A stretch of 26,037 nt of DNA from Actinomycetota bacterium (GCA_005888335.1 VAWY01000098.1:1-26037); one strand, 5' to 3'. Positions 7,728 to 14,745 are shown, counted from the first letter of the stretch. Notes: generated by a model not told the origin, from the letters alone. Made by a program: numbers and translations.

Positions 7728-8528
7728 CTACGCGGCCGCGGGAAGCTCGTGGGCGTGCGGACCCAGCGCGGTCGCGAGATCGTCGATCGACGGCCGGTCG
7801 CACGGGTGGGGCTCGAGGCACGCGTCGATCGCAGCGCAGAGCCCGGCGGGCAGGCCGGTCACCTTCGGCGCGCGCTGCGTCAGCTGCGGGAACTGCTCGC
7901 TTCCCCGGTCGAACGGCCGGCGCCCGGCGGCCGCCATGTACAACAGGACGCCGATGCCCCAGACGTCCGTGGCGGCGGTCGCCTCGCCGCCGGCCGCCTG
8001 CTCGGGCGCCGCGTACTCGCGGGTGCCCAGCCCCGGCGAAACCGGGCCCGGCGGCCTGGTGAGCGAGAGGTCGAGCACCTTGGCCACGCCGCGATCGTTG
8101 ATCACGTTGCCCGGCTTGAGATCGAGGTGCAGCCACCCGCGGCGGTGCAGGTAGGCGAGCGCCGAGCACAGCTGCCGGCCCAACTCGGCGACGTCGGGGC
8201 TCGCGAGCGGGCCGGACTCGTCGAACAGGTGACCGAGCGTCTCGCCGGTCAGGGTCTCCAGGATCAGCACCGGCTCCGGTTCGCGCAGCAGCTCGTAGGC
8301 GCGCACGAGGTGCGGGTGCGTCAGCCCCAGCAGGACCTCGCCCTCGCGGACGAGCCGCGCCCGGGCGCGGTCGTCGGTGCGGTCCGGGCGCACGACCTTG
8401 CCCACGCAGCGGCAGGCGCGCTCCGCGCTGTGCAGGTCGTAGACGTCGAGCGCCTGGTTGCGGCTGAGGTGCGCGACGACCTCGTAGCCCGGCGCGAGCT
8501 CGCTCCCGGGACGCAGAGGCTCGCTCAT
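7728..8528 (-). CDS. Single-domain Ser/Thr protein kinase, ABC-exporter partner
   Basis: A 266-residue protein consisting of one Hanks-type kinase domain without transmembrane, PASTA or other sensor segment, so it is cytoplasmic. Visible catalytic elements are Lys44 (VGKVV), Glu63 in helix C, the catalytic loop HLDLKPGN (134-141, with Asp136 and Asn141), metal-binding Asp153 (DLS in place of DFG), APE (174-176) and DVWGIG (188-193). The Gly-rich loop is degenerate (LSRNQALDVY lacks GxGxxG), so activity is likely but not certain. The ATG overlaps the stop of the ABC exporter gene, so they are translationally coupled. The Ser-rich 60-aa protein encoded just upstream of the exporter is an obvious candidate substrate, but this is inference. 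Confidence 0.88.
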   Translation of the reverse strand: MSEPLRPGSELAPGYEVVAHLSRNQALDVYDLHSAERACRCVGKVVRPDRTDDRARARLVREGEVLLGLTHPHLVRAYELLREPEPVLILETLTGETLGHLFDESGPLASPDVAELGRQLCSALAYLHRRGWLHLDLKPGNVINDRGVAKVLDLSLTRPPGPVSPGLGTREYAAPEQAAGGEATAATDVWGIGVLLYMAAAGRRPFDRGSEQFPQLTQRAPKVTGLPAGLCAAIDACLEPHPCDRPSIDDLATALGPHAHELPAAA

Positions 8529-10321
8529 CAGGCCACCACCCGCAGGTGCGGACGGGTGGGCGCGCCGTGGTGCAGGTCGTACAGGCGCGCGTAGGCGCCG
8601 CCCGCGGCCAGCAGGTCGCCGTGGGCGCCCTGCTCGATCAGGCGGCCCTCGTCGAGAACGACGATCCGCGTCGCCTCGCGGACCGTGAGCAGGTTGTGGG
8701 AGATGACGATCGTCGTGCGCCCGGCGGCGAGGCGGCGCAGCGGCTCGAGCAGGCGCTCGGAGCTCTCGCCGTCGAGGCCCGTCGTGGGCTCGTCGAGCAC
8801 GAGGAGCGGCGCGTCGCGAACCATCGCGCGGGCGATGGCCAGTCGCTGGCGCTGGCCGCCCGACAGGCGCCGCCCGCGCTGGCCGACGCGGGTGTCGTAA
8901 CCGTCGGGGAGCATGGTGATGAACTCGTGGGCGTCGGCCGCGCGCGCCGCCTCGATGATCTCGCCCTCGTCGGCGCCGGGGCGCCCGTAGGCGATGTTCT
9001 CGCGCACCGTGCCGTCGAAGACCTGGGTCTCCTGGAGGACGACGGCGAGGTTGGCCCGCAGCGAGGCGAGCTCGAGGTCGCGCAGGTCGTGGCCGTCGAG
9101 CAGGATCCGTCCCGCGGTGGGGTCGTAGAAGCGCAGCAGCAGCTTGATCAGCGTGGACTTGCCCGCTCCGCTGGCGCCCACGATGGCCACCGTCTCGCCC
9201 GGCTCGGCAGTGAACGACAACCCGTCAACGGCCAGCGTGTCGGCGCCCGGATAGTTGAAGCCGACGCGCTCGACGCGCAGCTCGCCGCGGGCCGGGTCGA
9301 GGCGGCGCGGCCGGCGTGCCTCGCGGATCGCCGGGCGCTCGTCGAGGAACTCGATGATGCGCTCGGCGCCGGCCGAGGCGGCGTACAGCGTGTTGACGAG
9401 CTTCGTGAGCCCGCGGATCGGCGAGTAGAGCCCGTTCAGGTAGGTCATGAAGATCAGCAACGCTCCGAGCGTCAGCTGGCCCTCGGACAGCTTCCAGGTC
9501 CCGAGGCCGATGACGACGAGCGCGCCGGCAAGCTCGATGAGCTCGACCAGCGGGCTGAAGAGTGCGCGCAGGCGGGTGGCGACCATGGCCGCGTCGAGCG
9601 CCGCCCGGCTCTCGCGGTGGAAGCGGGCGAACTCGCGGTTCTGGCCGCCGTAGGCCTGGACGAGCTGGATGTTCGCCAGGCTCTCCTCGGCGACGGCGTT
9701 GATCGTCCCGGCCAGCCGGCGCCGCGCCCGCGAGGCGCGCTTGATCCGTCTCGTCATCGTCCGCGAGGCGAGGCCGAACAGCGGGGCGACGACGAAGGCG
9801 ACGAGCGCGAGCTGCCAGTCCACCAGCAGCAGGGCGCCCGCGAAGAACAGCAGCCGCAGGACGTAAGAGGCGGCGTCGGCGACGCCCGACAGGACGAAGG
9901 CCTCGATGGCCGCGACGTCGCCGCCCAGGCGGCTGAGCACGTCGCCCATCTGCCGGCGGTCGAAGAAGTCCAGCGAGAGGCGCTGGAGGTGGGAGAAGAA
10001 CGCAACGCGGAGGCCCAGGACGAACCGCTCGCCCAGCCAGGCCGAAAGCAGGTCGTCGGCGAACGACAGCGCGCCGCGCGCGAGCGTCATGCCCAGGTAC
10101 GCGGCGGCCAGCCAGCCGAAGGGCCCGAAGTCGCGCGGCACGAGGACCTGGTCGATGAGGACCTTGAACAGCCAGATCGTCGCCGCCTCGAGCGCGGGAC
10201 CGGTCGCGGTGAGCAGCAGCGCCACGAACAGCCAGCGGCGCAGCGGGCGGGCGAACGGCCAGAACCGCCGGAAGATGTCGCGGACAGGGACGGTGGGCGC
10301 CTCTGGGACGAGCCGCTTCAT
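8528..10321 (-). CDS. ABC exporter, fused permease-ATPase half-transporter
   Basis: A 597-residue type IV (MsbA/MDR-like) half-transporter working as a dimer in the cytoplasmic membrane. Residues about 25-310 are the six-helix exporter domain. The nucleotide-binding domain follows: Walker A GASGAGKST (382-390), Q-loop Gln430, signature LSGGQ (486-490), Walker B LLVLDE (506-511) and H-loop His542. No N-terminal C39 peptidase domain is present, so it does not cleave a double-Gly leader itself. ATG 10321 has GAGGGG nine bases upstream. It lies between a short Ser/Gly-rich gene and a kinase gene on the same strand, suggesting that it exports the short product or a molecule made with it. A lipid or drug exporter role cannot be excluded. 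Confidence 0.92.
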   Translation of the reverse strand: MKRLVPEAPTVPVRDIFRRFWPFARPLRRWLFVALLLTATGPALEAATIWLFKVLIDQVLVPRDFGPFGWLAAAYLGMTLARGALSFADDLLSAWLGERFVLGLRVAFFSHLQRLSLDFFDRRQMGDVLSRLGGDVAAIEAFVLSGVADAASYVLRLLFFAGALLLVDWQLALVAFVVAPLFGLASRTMTRRIKRASRARRRLAGTINAVAEESLANIQLVQAYGGQNREFARFHRESRAALDAAMVATRLRALFSPLVELIELAGALVVIGLGTWKLSEGQLTLGALLIFMTYLNGLYSPIRGLTKLVNTLYAASAGAERIIEFLDERPAIREARRPRRLDPARGELRVERVGFNYPGADTLAVDGLSFTAEPGETVAIVGASGAGKSTLIKLLLRFYDPTAGRILLDGHDLRDLELASLRANLAVVLQETQVFDGTVRENIAYGRPGADEGEIIEAARAADAHEFITMLPDGYDTRVGQRGRRLSGGQRQRLAIARAMVRDAPLLVLDEPTTGLDGESSERLLEPLRRLAAGRTTIVISHNLLTVREATRIVVLDEGRLIEQGAHGDLLAAGGAYARLYDLHHGAPTRPHLRVVA

Positions 10322-10342
10322 GCGACCGGCCCCTCACACGAA

Positions 10343-10367
10343 CGGACCCCGCCGGGGGCGGGGTCCG
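10343..10367 (-). terminator. GC-rich hairpin between the small VDIV gene and the ABC exporter
   Basis: Perfect 10-bp arms CGGACCCCGC and GCGGGGTCCG enclose a 5-nt loop. It lies 35 nt after the stop of the 60-aa gene and 22 nt before the exporter start. It could be an attenuator that yields more of the small product than of the exporter. It has no T-tract. Confidence 0.5.
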
Positions 10368-10402
10368 GGCACGGCGTATCAGGTCGGGGAACCACGGGGT
10401 GG

Positions 10403-10582
10403 CTACACGATGTCGACGCCGCCGCCCTGGCCCGGGTTGCCGCCGCCGGTGCTGCTGCCCCCCCAGCCGCCGGCACCGCCGGTGCCGTGTCCCGAGCTCG
10501 ACGAGCTCGAGCTGCTGTGGCTTGAACCGTGATGCTTCTTGCCCTTCGCCGGCACGACCGGCGTGAAGCCCTTCCAATGGGA
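10403..10582 (-). CDS. Small Ser/Gly-rich protein with C-terminal VDIV
   Basis: A 60-codon gene (59 residues plus stop) starting at ATG 10582, preceded by AAAGGAG at six bases, an excellent ribosome-binding site. The product begins MSHWKGFTPVVPAKGKKHH, continues with GSSH and a run of eight Ser, then a Gly-rich stretch with Trp (GGAGGWGGSSTGGG), and ends in GQGGGVDIV. It has no signal peptide or hydrophobic helix, unlike the two VDI-tail proteins upstream. Its final residues match theirs, and the nine nucleotides GTCGACATC encoding VDI are identical in all three genes. It precedes an ABC exporter and a kinase. Precursor peptide, exported matrix peptide or kinase substrate are all possible; I do not recognise the family. 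Confidence 0.75.
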   Translation of the reverse strand, partial: SHWKGFTPVVPAKGKKHHGSSHSSSSSSSSGHGTGGAGGWGGSSTGGGNPGQGGGVDIV

Positions 10583-10633
10583 CATTCCAGACTCCTTTCT
10601 GCCCACTGCGCCGTCCTGGCGCGTGGCTCACGT

Positions 10634-10682
10634 ATCGACAGTCGTCCGGGCGCGGACGAGCGTGGTCCAGCGCGGCTGGACG
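10634..10682 (-). promoter_or_regulatory. Promoter-like three-box element before the 60-aa gene
   Basis: Read on the minus strand: CGTCCAGC (10675-10682), 13 bases, GCTC (10658-10661), 18 bases, GTCGAT (10634-10639). The same boxes with the same 13- and 18-base spacers occur before both riboswitches. The downstream box would sit about 50 nt before the start codon. The -10-like box resembles the GCCGAT of sigma-28/WhiG-type promoters, though the usual TAAA -35 is missing. No c-di-GMP aptamer follows this copy. Confidence 0.5.
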
Positions 10683-10738
10683 ATCGTCGGACCGTCAGGG
10701 CAGAGCGAGCGGGGCTGCCCGCCCCCAGCCGGAGCCGG

Positions 10739-10755
10739 GGCGGGCGCCGCCCGCC
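10739..10755 (-). terminator. Hairpin terminator after the 149-aa VDIV gene
   Basis: Inverted repeat GGCGGGC/GCCCGCC with a 3-nt loop, two bases after the stop codon. It probably ends the riboswitch-controlled transcript, separating it from the 60-aa gene, which has its own promoter-like element. Confidence 0.5.
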
Positions 10756-10757
10756 GG

Positions 10758-11207
10758 TCAGACGATGTCGACCGGGCCGCCGGTGGCGGGGTCGCCGGCG
10801 CCGCTCCAGCTGCCGTCCCCGGTGCCGCTGAGGTCGCTCGTCGAGCCGCCGCCGGGGTCACCGCCGGTGTCGCCGCCGGTCGGCGGCGCGGGCGCCGGCT
10901 CGCCGCACAGCGCGAGCGCGGGCGAGTTCGAGGCGGCGTTGACCAGGCCGACGCCGTGGCCGGGCAGCGCGCGCAGGTCGTTCTTGTGGCGGGCCGGCGG
11001 GTTCGGGTCGGCAGCAGGGTCGATGACGTCGAGCGTCCCGCCCAGGAAGGCCATGCCGGCCTCGTTGCACACCCACACGCCGGGCGCGCCACCGTTCGTG
11101 GCGGCGTCCGCTTCCTTCTTGGCCTGGGCCGTCGCCGGGGCGAGCGCGAGCGCGAGGCTCAGCGCGCCGCCGGTCACGGCGGACCGCAGGTTGATACCGA
11201 TCGTCAC
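10758..11207 (-). CDS. Secreted VDI-tail protein under c-di-GMP riboswitch control (copy 1)
   Basis: A 149-residue protein. The GTG at 11207 is chosen because GGAGG lies eight bases upstream and the paralogue has the same VTIGxNLR start. Residues 1-30 form a Sec signal peptide (GGALSLALALAPATAQA, cleaved before KKEAD). The mature part has a region shared with the 118-aa paralogue: VCN, GG-L-V, DP, DLRA, NAA and AL-LC, with two conserved Cys that could form a disulfide outside the cell. A Pro/Gly/Ser/Asp-rich tail follows and ends in GGPVDIV. An 82-nt class I c-di-GMP aptamer sits directly upstream in the leader. No known domain is apparent. The role is inferred as a surface or matrix protein regulated by c-di-GMP. 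Confidence 0.82.
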   Translation of the reverse strand: MTIGINLRSAVTGGALSLALALAPATAQAKKEADAATNGGAPGVWVCNEAGMAFLGGTLDVIDPAADPNPPARHKNDLRALPGHGVGLVNAASNSPALALCGEPAPAPPTGGDTGGDPGGGSTSDLSGTGDGSWSGAGDPATGGPVDIV

Positions 11208-11230
11208 GACAAAGACCTCCGAGAGGGTCT

Positions 11231-11312
11231 GCGTCGGCAGCTGAGCCACCTCGCTCCTGCGCGAGGCCTCTGGCTTTGCGTCCCCGCCTCACGACGGGTT
11301 TGCCCCTGACGC
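11231..11312 (-). ncRNA. Cyclic di-GMP-I (GEMM) riboswitch, copy 1
   Basis: On the minus strand all GEMM-I parts are present. P1 pairs GCGTC (11312-11308) with GACGC (11235-11231). The GGGGCAAACC junction leads into P2, CCCGTC-GTGA-GGCGGG, whose GTGA is a GNRA tetraloop. The invariant GGACGCAAAGCC joins P2 to P3, where CCTCGC and GCGAGG pair around a 6-nt loop. The aptamer ends 23 nt before the GTG start. Immediately 3' of P1, CCTC can pair with the GAGG of the ribosome-binding site, suggesting translational control. ON or OFF polarity cannot be read from the sequence. Confidence 0.93.
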
Positions 11313-11331
11313 CTACTGGTTCGGCGTGAGG

Positions 11332-11380
11332 ATCGGCGCGGCCGCAGGCTCGCCTGAGCGGCGGCCGGCGCCGCTGGACG
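11332..11380 (-). promoter_or_regulatory. Promoter-like three-box element before riboswitch copy 1
   Basis: Minus-strand boxes CGTCCAGC (11373-11380), 13-base spacer, GCTC (11356-11359), 18-base spacer, GCCGAT (11332-11337). The last box is 19 nt upstream of P1, so a transcript starting just after it would begin a few bases before the aptamer. The spacers differ in sequence from the other copies, while the boxes and distances are kept. Confidence 0.55.
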
Positions 11381-11407
11381 TTTCGGCGAGCGGTGCGCGA
11401 CCGTCCA

Positions 11408-11428
11408 CCCCGGCGGAGCGGGCCGGGG
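11408..11428 (-). terminator. Hairpin terminator after the 118-aa VDIT gene
   Basis: CCCCGGC and GCCGGGG (7-bp arms, 7-nt loop) lie 20 nt downstream of the stop codon on the minus strand, before the promoter element of the next copy. Confidence 0.45.
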
Positions 11429-11447
11429 CGGACGGCGCGGGTGCGGC

Positions 11448-11804
11448 TCAGGTGATGTCGACGGCGCCGGCCGACGTGTACCCGGGGTCCGGGGTCGTCA
11501 CCGGGGTCGGCTCCGGCGTGCTGCACAGCGACAGGGCCTGCGAGTGCATGGCGGCGTTGTAGCTCCCGCCGCTCTTCGCCCGCAGGTCGGTGCTGTTGCG
11601 GATCGCGGTCTGCGGATCGAGCGCGTCGACCGACAGATTCCCACCGGTGCCGTTGTGGCTGGCGGTGTTGCAGACGGACTTCCCCGCCGGCATCCCGCCG
11701 TTGTCTGCCTGAGCACCCACCGGCACGAGGATCACCGCGGCCGCCATGGCGAGCGCGAGGGTCGTGCCGGACAGGGCCTTCCGCAGGTTCATACCGATCG
11801 TCAC
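11448..11804 (-). CDS. Secreted VDI-tail protein under c-di-GMP riboswitch control (copy 2)
   Basis: A 118-residue protein starting at GTG 11804, with AAGGAG six bases upstream. The N-terminal VTIGMNLRKALSG and a hydrophobic stretch to about residue 34 form a Sec signal peptide (VPVGAQA before DNGG). The mature region aligns with the 149-aa paralogue, keeping VCN, GG-L-V, DP, DLRA, NAA and ALSLC and hence both Cys. The Pro/Thr-rich tail is shorter and ends AGAVDIT. The start codon lies in a perfect CGATCG-TCA-CGATCG dyad (11795-11809), which can fold over the GTG. It has its own promoter-like element, aptamer and terminator, so the whole unit looks duplicated. No known domain is apparent. Confidence 0.82.
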   Translation of the reverse strand: MTIGMNLRKALSGTTLALAMAAAVILVPVGAQADNGGMPAGKSVCNTASHNGTGGNLSVDALDPQTAIRNSTDLRAKSGGSYNAAMHSQALSLCSTPEPTPVTTPDPGYTSAGAVDIT

Positions 11805-11827
11805 GATCGACTCCTTGTCGTTCGTTT

Positions 11828-11909
11828 CGACGGCAGCCGAGCTATCTCGCCGGATTGCGAGACCTCTGGCTTTGCGTCCCCGCCTCACGACGGGTTTGCC
11901 TTTTTCGCC
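11828..11909 (-). ncRNA. Cyclic di-GMP-I (GEMM) riboswitch, copy 2
   Basis: The core is nearly identical to copy 1: AAGGCAAACC, P2 CCCGTC-GTGA-GGCGGG with a GNRA tetraloop, then GGGACGCAAAGCC. P3 is different in sequence but pairs equally well (TCTCGC with GCGAGA around a 6-nt loop), which is compensatory change supporting a real fold. P1 is weak here (GGCGA with TCG) compared with copy 1. It lies 24 nt upstream of the GTG start and the AAGGAG site falls just after it, so control of translation is likely. Confidence 0.92.
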
Positions 11910-11926
11910 TCTTGGCTGCGCCAGAG

Positions 11927-11975
11927 ATCGGTCCGCCGCTCGGCAGCGCTGAGCGGCGGTTGAGCAGCCTGGACG
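11927..11975 (-). promoter_or_regulatory. Promoter-like three-box element before riboswitch copy 2, overlapping a hairpin
   Basis: Minus-strand boxes CGTCCAGG (11968-11975), 13 bases, GCTC (11951-11954), 18 bases, ACCGAT (11927-11932). A perfect 9-bp dyad CCGCCGCTC/GAGCGGCGG (11933-11959) lies between the two lower boxes and may also serve as terminator for the aminotransferase gene, whose stop codon is at 11979-11977. Confidence 0.55.
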
Positions 11976-11976
11976 T

Positions 11977-13080
11977 TTAGGCCATCGCGGTCGCGCCCGC
12001 CACCGCGCGGTACGCGTCGGCCAGGCGGCGCACGCCCTCGTCGATCTGGTCGGCGGTCACGCCGGAGTAGGCCAGGCGCAGCGTGTTGCTCCCGCCCTCG
12101 AGCAGGAAGTCCGTCCCCTTGACGAACTGCACCCCGCGCGCGGCGGCCTCGCTGAACATCGCGCCGACGTCGGTGCCGCCGGGCAGCGTGACCCACATGA
12201 AGTAGCCGCCCTCCGGCGGGACGAAGCTCGCGTCGGGGAGGTCGCGCTCGAGCGCGGCGGCCAGCTTCTGCACGCGCTCGCGCAGCGCCTCCTTGACCGT
12301 GTCGATCGAGCGGCGGATCGCCCCGCTCGCGCAGAACTCGTAGACGATCGCCTGCGCGACCATGTTCGGCGAGATGTAGGTGTTGGTCGCGCGCTTCTGG
12401 ATCCGCGTGATCAGCTCGGCCGGGCCGACGAGGTAGCCGACGCGGATGCCCGGGCACACGGTCTTGGAGAACGACGACGCGTAGACGACGTGCTCGCCGG
12501 AGCTCATCGAGAGCATGGTCGGCAGCCGCTCGCCGCTGAAGCGCAGCTCGACGTACGGGTCGTCCTCGAAGATGAGGAAGTCGTGGTCGCGCGCGAGCTC
12601 GAGCAGCGTCTCGCGCTTGTCGCGCGACAGCGTGTAGCCGGCGGGGTTCTGGAAGTTGGGGATGATGTGGGCGAGCTTGGCGCGCACGCCGCTGTCGAGC
12701 AGCGTGCCCAGGCCGCCCACGTCGATGCCGTCGGGCTCGAGCTCGATGGGCCGCACGTCGGCTTGGCGCTGGCGCAGGCCGAGCAGGGTGCGGTCGTAGG
12801 TCGGGCGCTCGACGACGACCGCGTCGCCCGGCGCGACGAGCTCGTCGAAGAGGAAGGCGTCGGCCTGCATCGAGCCGTTGGTGACCAGCACGTTGTCGAC
12901 GTCCACGCCGTGCTGCTCGGCGATCCACTTGCGCAGCGGGACGTAGCCGACCGACGTGCCGTACGCGGTCGCGCCGCCCGGGTCGTTGGCGAAGGCGCGG
13001 GCGGCCGCCTCCTTGAGGCCGTCGACGTCGACGATGTCGAGGGAGGGGGCTCCGCGGGCAAAGGAGATCGTGTCGGCCAT
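11977..13080 (-). CDS. PLP-dependent aminotransferase, class I/II (MocR/LysN-like)
   Basis: A 367-residue fold-type I aminotransferase. Visible active-site elements are YGTSVGYVPLR (40-50), TNGSMQA (68-73), NFQNPAG (142-148), EDDPY (172-176, whose Asp binds the pyridine nitrogen) and the PLP Schiff-base lysine Lys206 in SSFSK. The set matches aminotransferases such as 2-aminoadipate or aromatic/branched-chain transaminases. Substrate cannot be decided. ATG 13080 gives MADTISFARG; another in-frame ATG four codons earlier (13092) is possible. At 367 residues it is somewhat shorter than many relatives near the N-terminus. Its genomic neighbours do not point to a pathway, and it ends in the hairpin at 11933-11959. 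Confidence 0.88.
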   Translation of the reverse strand: MADTISFARGAPSLDIVDVDGLKEAAARAFANDPGGATAYGTSVGYVPLRKWIAEQHGVDVDNVLVTNGSMQADAFLFDELVAPGDAVVVERPTYDRTLLGLRQRQADVRPIELEPDGIDVGGLGTLLDSGVRAKLAHIIPNFQNPAGYTLSRDKRETLLELARDHDFLIFEDDPYVELRFSGERLPTMLSMSSGEHVVYASSFSKTVCPGIRVGYLVGPAELITRIQKRATNTYISPNMVAQAIVYEFCASGAIRRSIDTVKEALRERVQKLAAALERDLPDASFVPPEGGYFMWVTLPGGTDVGAMFSEAAARGVQFVKGTDFLLEGGSNTLRLAYSGVTADQIDEGVRRLADAYRAVAGATAMA

Positions 13081-13103
13081 GCCCTGCACCATAGGGCCTG
13101 TCC

Positions 13104-14741
13104 TCAGCGTCCGCGGTGGCGGCGCCCGAGCGTGAGCGGCAGCCTCCGGCTCACCGAGATAGGGCGCGAGGAGCGGCCGCGGGCGGTCGCGGTGACCGAC
13201 GCCCAGGCGCGCGCGCCGCCGCGGCGCGCGCGGGCGGCGCGGCGGGCCGCGGGCGGCACCGCGAGGCGCACCCTCGCGGCGTGGGGAGCCCTCGCCGCGA
13301 CGGCGCTCGCGGGCGAGAGGGGCCAGGCGCGCGAGCCGACGTGGACGAGGCCCTGCGCGGTGATCGCGCACCGGTGCGCGCAGGTGACCACCGCTCTGAG
13401 CGGCGTGGGGCCGAGCCGCTGGGGCGCCGGGACCGCGACGTCGACCGCCGGGGGCGCGGGCGCGACCGGGCGCGCGGGGTCCTCGAGCACGGCGGCCTGC
13501 ACGGCCGCGCTGCGCATGTCGCCCGGCGTCGTGTTGTGCGACCACGCGACGACCGCCTGCCCCGCGTCGTTCGCCGCGATGTCGGAGCCGATCGAGTCCG
13601 GGTCGGAGATCACCTGCGCGGCCGACCACTCGCCGCGCGCGCTGCGGCGCGCGACCGCGATCTGCGAGCCGCGCGCCTGGCCGTCGAAGGCGCGCGTCCA
13701 CGTGGCGAGGACGGCGCCGCCGTACGTCAGCGCGGCGCGCGGGGCGGCCGCGTTGGCCGCGTCGAGGGTCACCGGACCGATCACGGCGCCGTCGGCGCGG
13801 CGCGTGGCGAACCGCACCGCGTACTGCCCGTCCGGCGTGCGCGAGCCGGCCACGAGCGACACGGCGCCGCTCGGCTCGGCCAGCGCCTGCTCGACCGAGC
13901 CGTCGCCGAGCGACTGCCCGGGGCCGTAGCCGCCGAGCGCGTTGCGGACCGCGAAGCCGATCGACCCGGCCGGTCCGACCGGCGCGCCCGTGACGACGGC
14001 CTCGCCGGCCACGTCGATTGCGACCTGCGTGCCGAGGAGGGCGGCCGGGACGGGGGCGGACTCCGCGGGCCCGAGCTGCCCGGCGGGCGGGCGGTAGGCG
14101 AGCCGCGCTGCGCCGCCGTCGCTCTGCGCCCAGGCCACGGCCGCGGCTCCGGCCGGGTTCATCGTGACCACCGGCGGCGCGCCGTTGGCGTGCGCGCCGA
14201 GCGTCCGCGGGGCGCTCCAGCGCCCGTCGAGGGCGCGCAGCGCTGCGCGCACCACGCCCGTGGTGCCCGTCCACGCCGCCACCGCCTCGCCCGCGTCGTC
14301 GACGGCGACGCTCACGCGCCCCGCATCCGAGCCCGCCGGCGCCACCTCGCGCACGGCGGGGGGCTTGCCGAGGCGTCCCTCGGCGACGCGCGCGGCTCCG
14401 TCGGCGCTGAGGAGCCCGATCGTCACCTGGCCGGGCGCCGAGACCGCCACGCCGGCGGGGGCGACGCCGACGAGTCCGGGCGGCGTCAGCTGCTGGGGTG
14501 CGCTCCACGCGCCGCCGGCCATCCGCCACGCCGCCTCGAGCCGGTAGGCGCTCGGCTCGGCGTCGCTCGCCCTCTGCCAGTACACGGCGAGGGCGTCGCC
14601 GCGGGCGTCGATGCCGACGCGGACGTTGTAGGCGCCCGCGGCCGACAGCGTCGCGGGCGGCTGCCAGCCCGGCGTCGCGGACGCGGGCGAGGTCGCGATG
14701 AAGGCGACGAGGGCGGCGCCGAGGGCGACGAGCGAGCGCAA
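13104..14741 (-). CDS. Secreted repeat (beta-propeller-like) protein
   Basis: A 545-residue protein. TTG 14741 is the start because it gives a good signal peptide (MRSLVALGAALVAFIATSPASA) just inside a long in-frame ORF; no clear ribosome-binding site is seen, so the start is tentative. The body repeats a pattern near every 45-55 residues in which a beta strand ends in AVAW, AVYW, ATWT or VVAW after a Gly/Asp-rich turn (for example AGEAVAAWTG, AGQAVVAWSH). This is typical of blade-like sialidase or WD40-type secreted proteins in actinobacteria. The last 120 residues are Arg/Ala-rich with a VTCAHRCAITA segment and end LGRRHRGR, probably a wall-associated domain. Its enzymatic role is unknown. 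Confidence 0.7.
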   Translation of the reverse strand: MRSLVALGAALVAFIATSPASATPGWQPPATLSAAGAYNVRVGIDARGDALAVYWQRASDAEPSAYRLEAAWRMAGGAWSAPQQLTPPGLVGVAPAGVAVSAPGQVTIGLLSADGAARVAEGRLGKPPAVREVAPAGSDAGRVSVAVDDAGEAVAAWTGTTGVVRAALRALDGRWSAPRTLGAHANGAPPVVTMNPAGAAAVAWAQSDGGAARLAYRPPAGQLGPAESAPVPAALLGTQVAIDVAGEAVVTGAPVGPAGSIGFAVRNALGGYGPGQSLGDGSVEQALAEPSGAVSLVAGSRTPDGQYAVRFATRRADGAVIGPVTLDAANAAAPRAALTYGGAVLATWTRAFDGQARGSQIAVARRSARGEWSAAQVISDPDSIGSDIAANDAGQAVVAWSHNTTPGDMRSAAVQAAVLEDPARPVAPAPPAVDVAVPAPQRLGPTPLRAVVTCAHRCAITAQGLVHVGSRAWPLSPASAVAARAPHAARVRLAVPPAARRAARARRGGARAWASVTATARGRSSRPISVSRRLPLTLGRRHRGR

Positions 14742-14745
14742 ACTA

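Noticed and set aside
10583..10757. Possible third c-di-GMP aptamer before the 60-aa VDIV gene
   Set aside because: The promoter-like boxes are present, but no GCAAACC, P2 tetraloop or CGCAAAGCC is found. Only short GTCCAGC/GCTGGAC and CGTCCG/CGGACG hairpins are seen.
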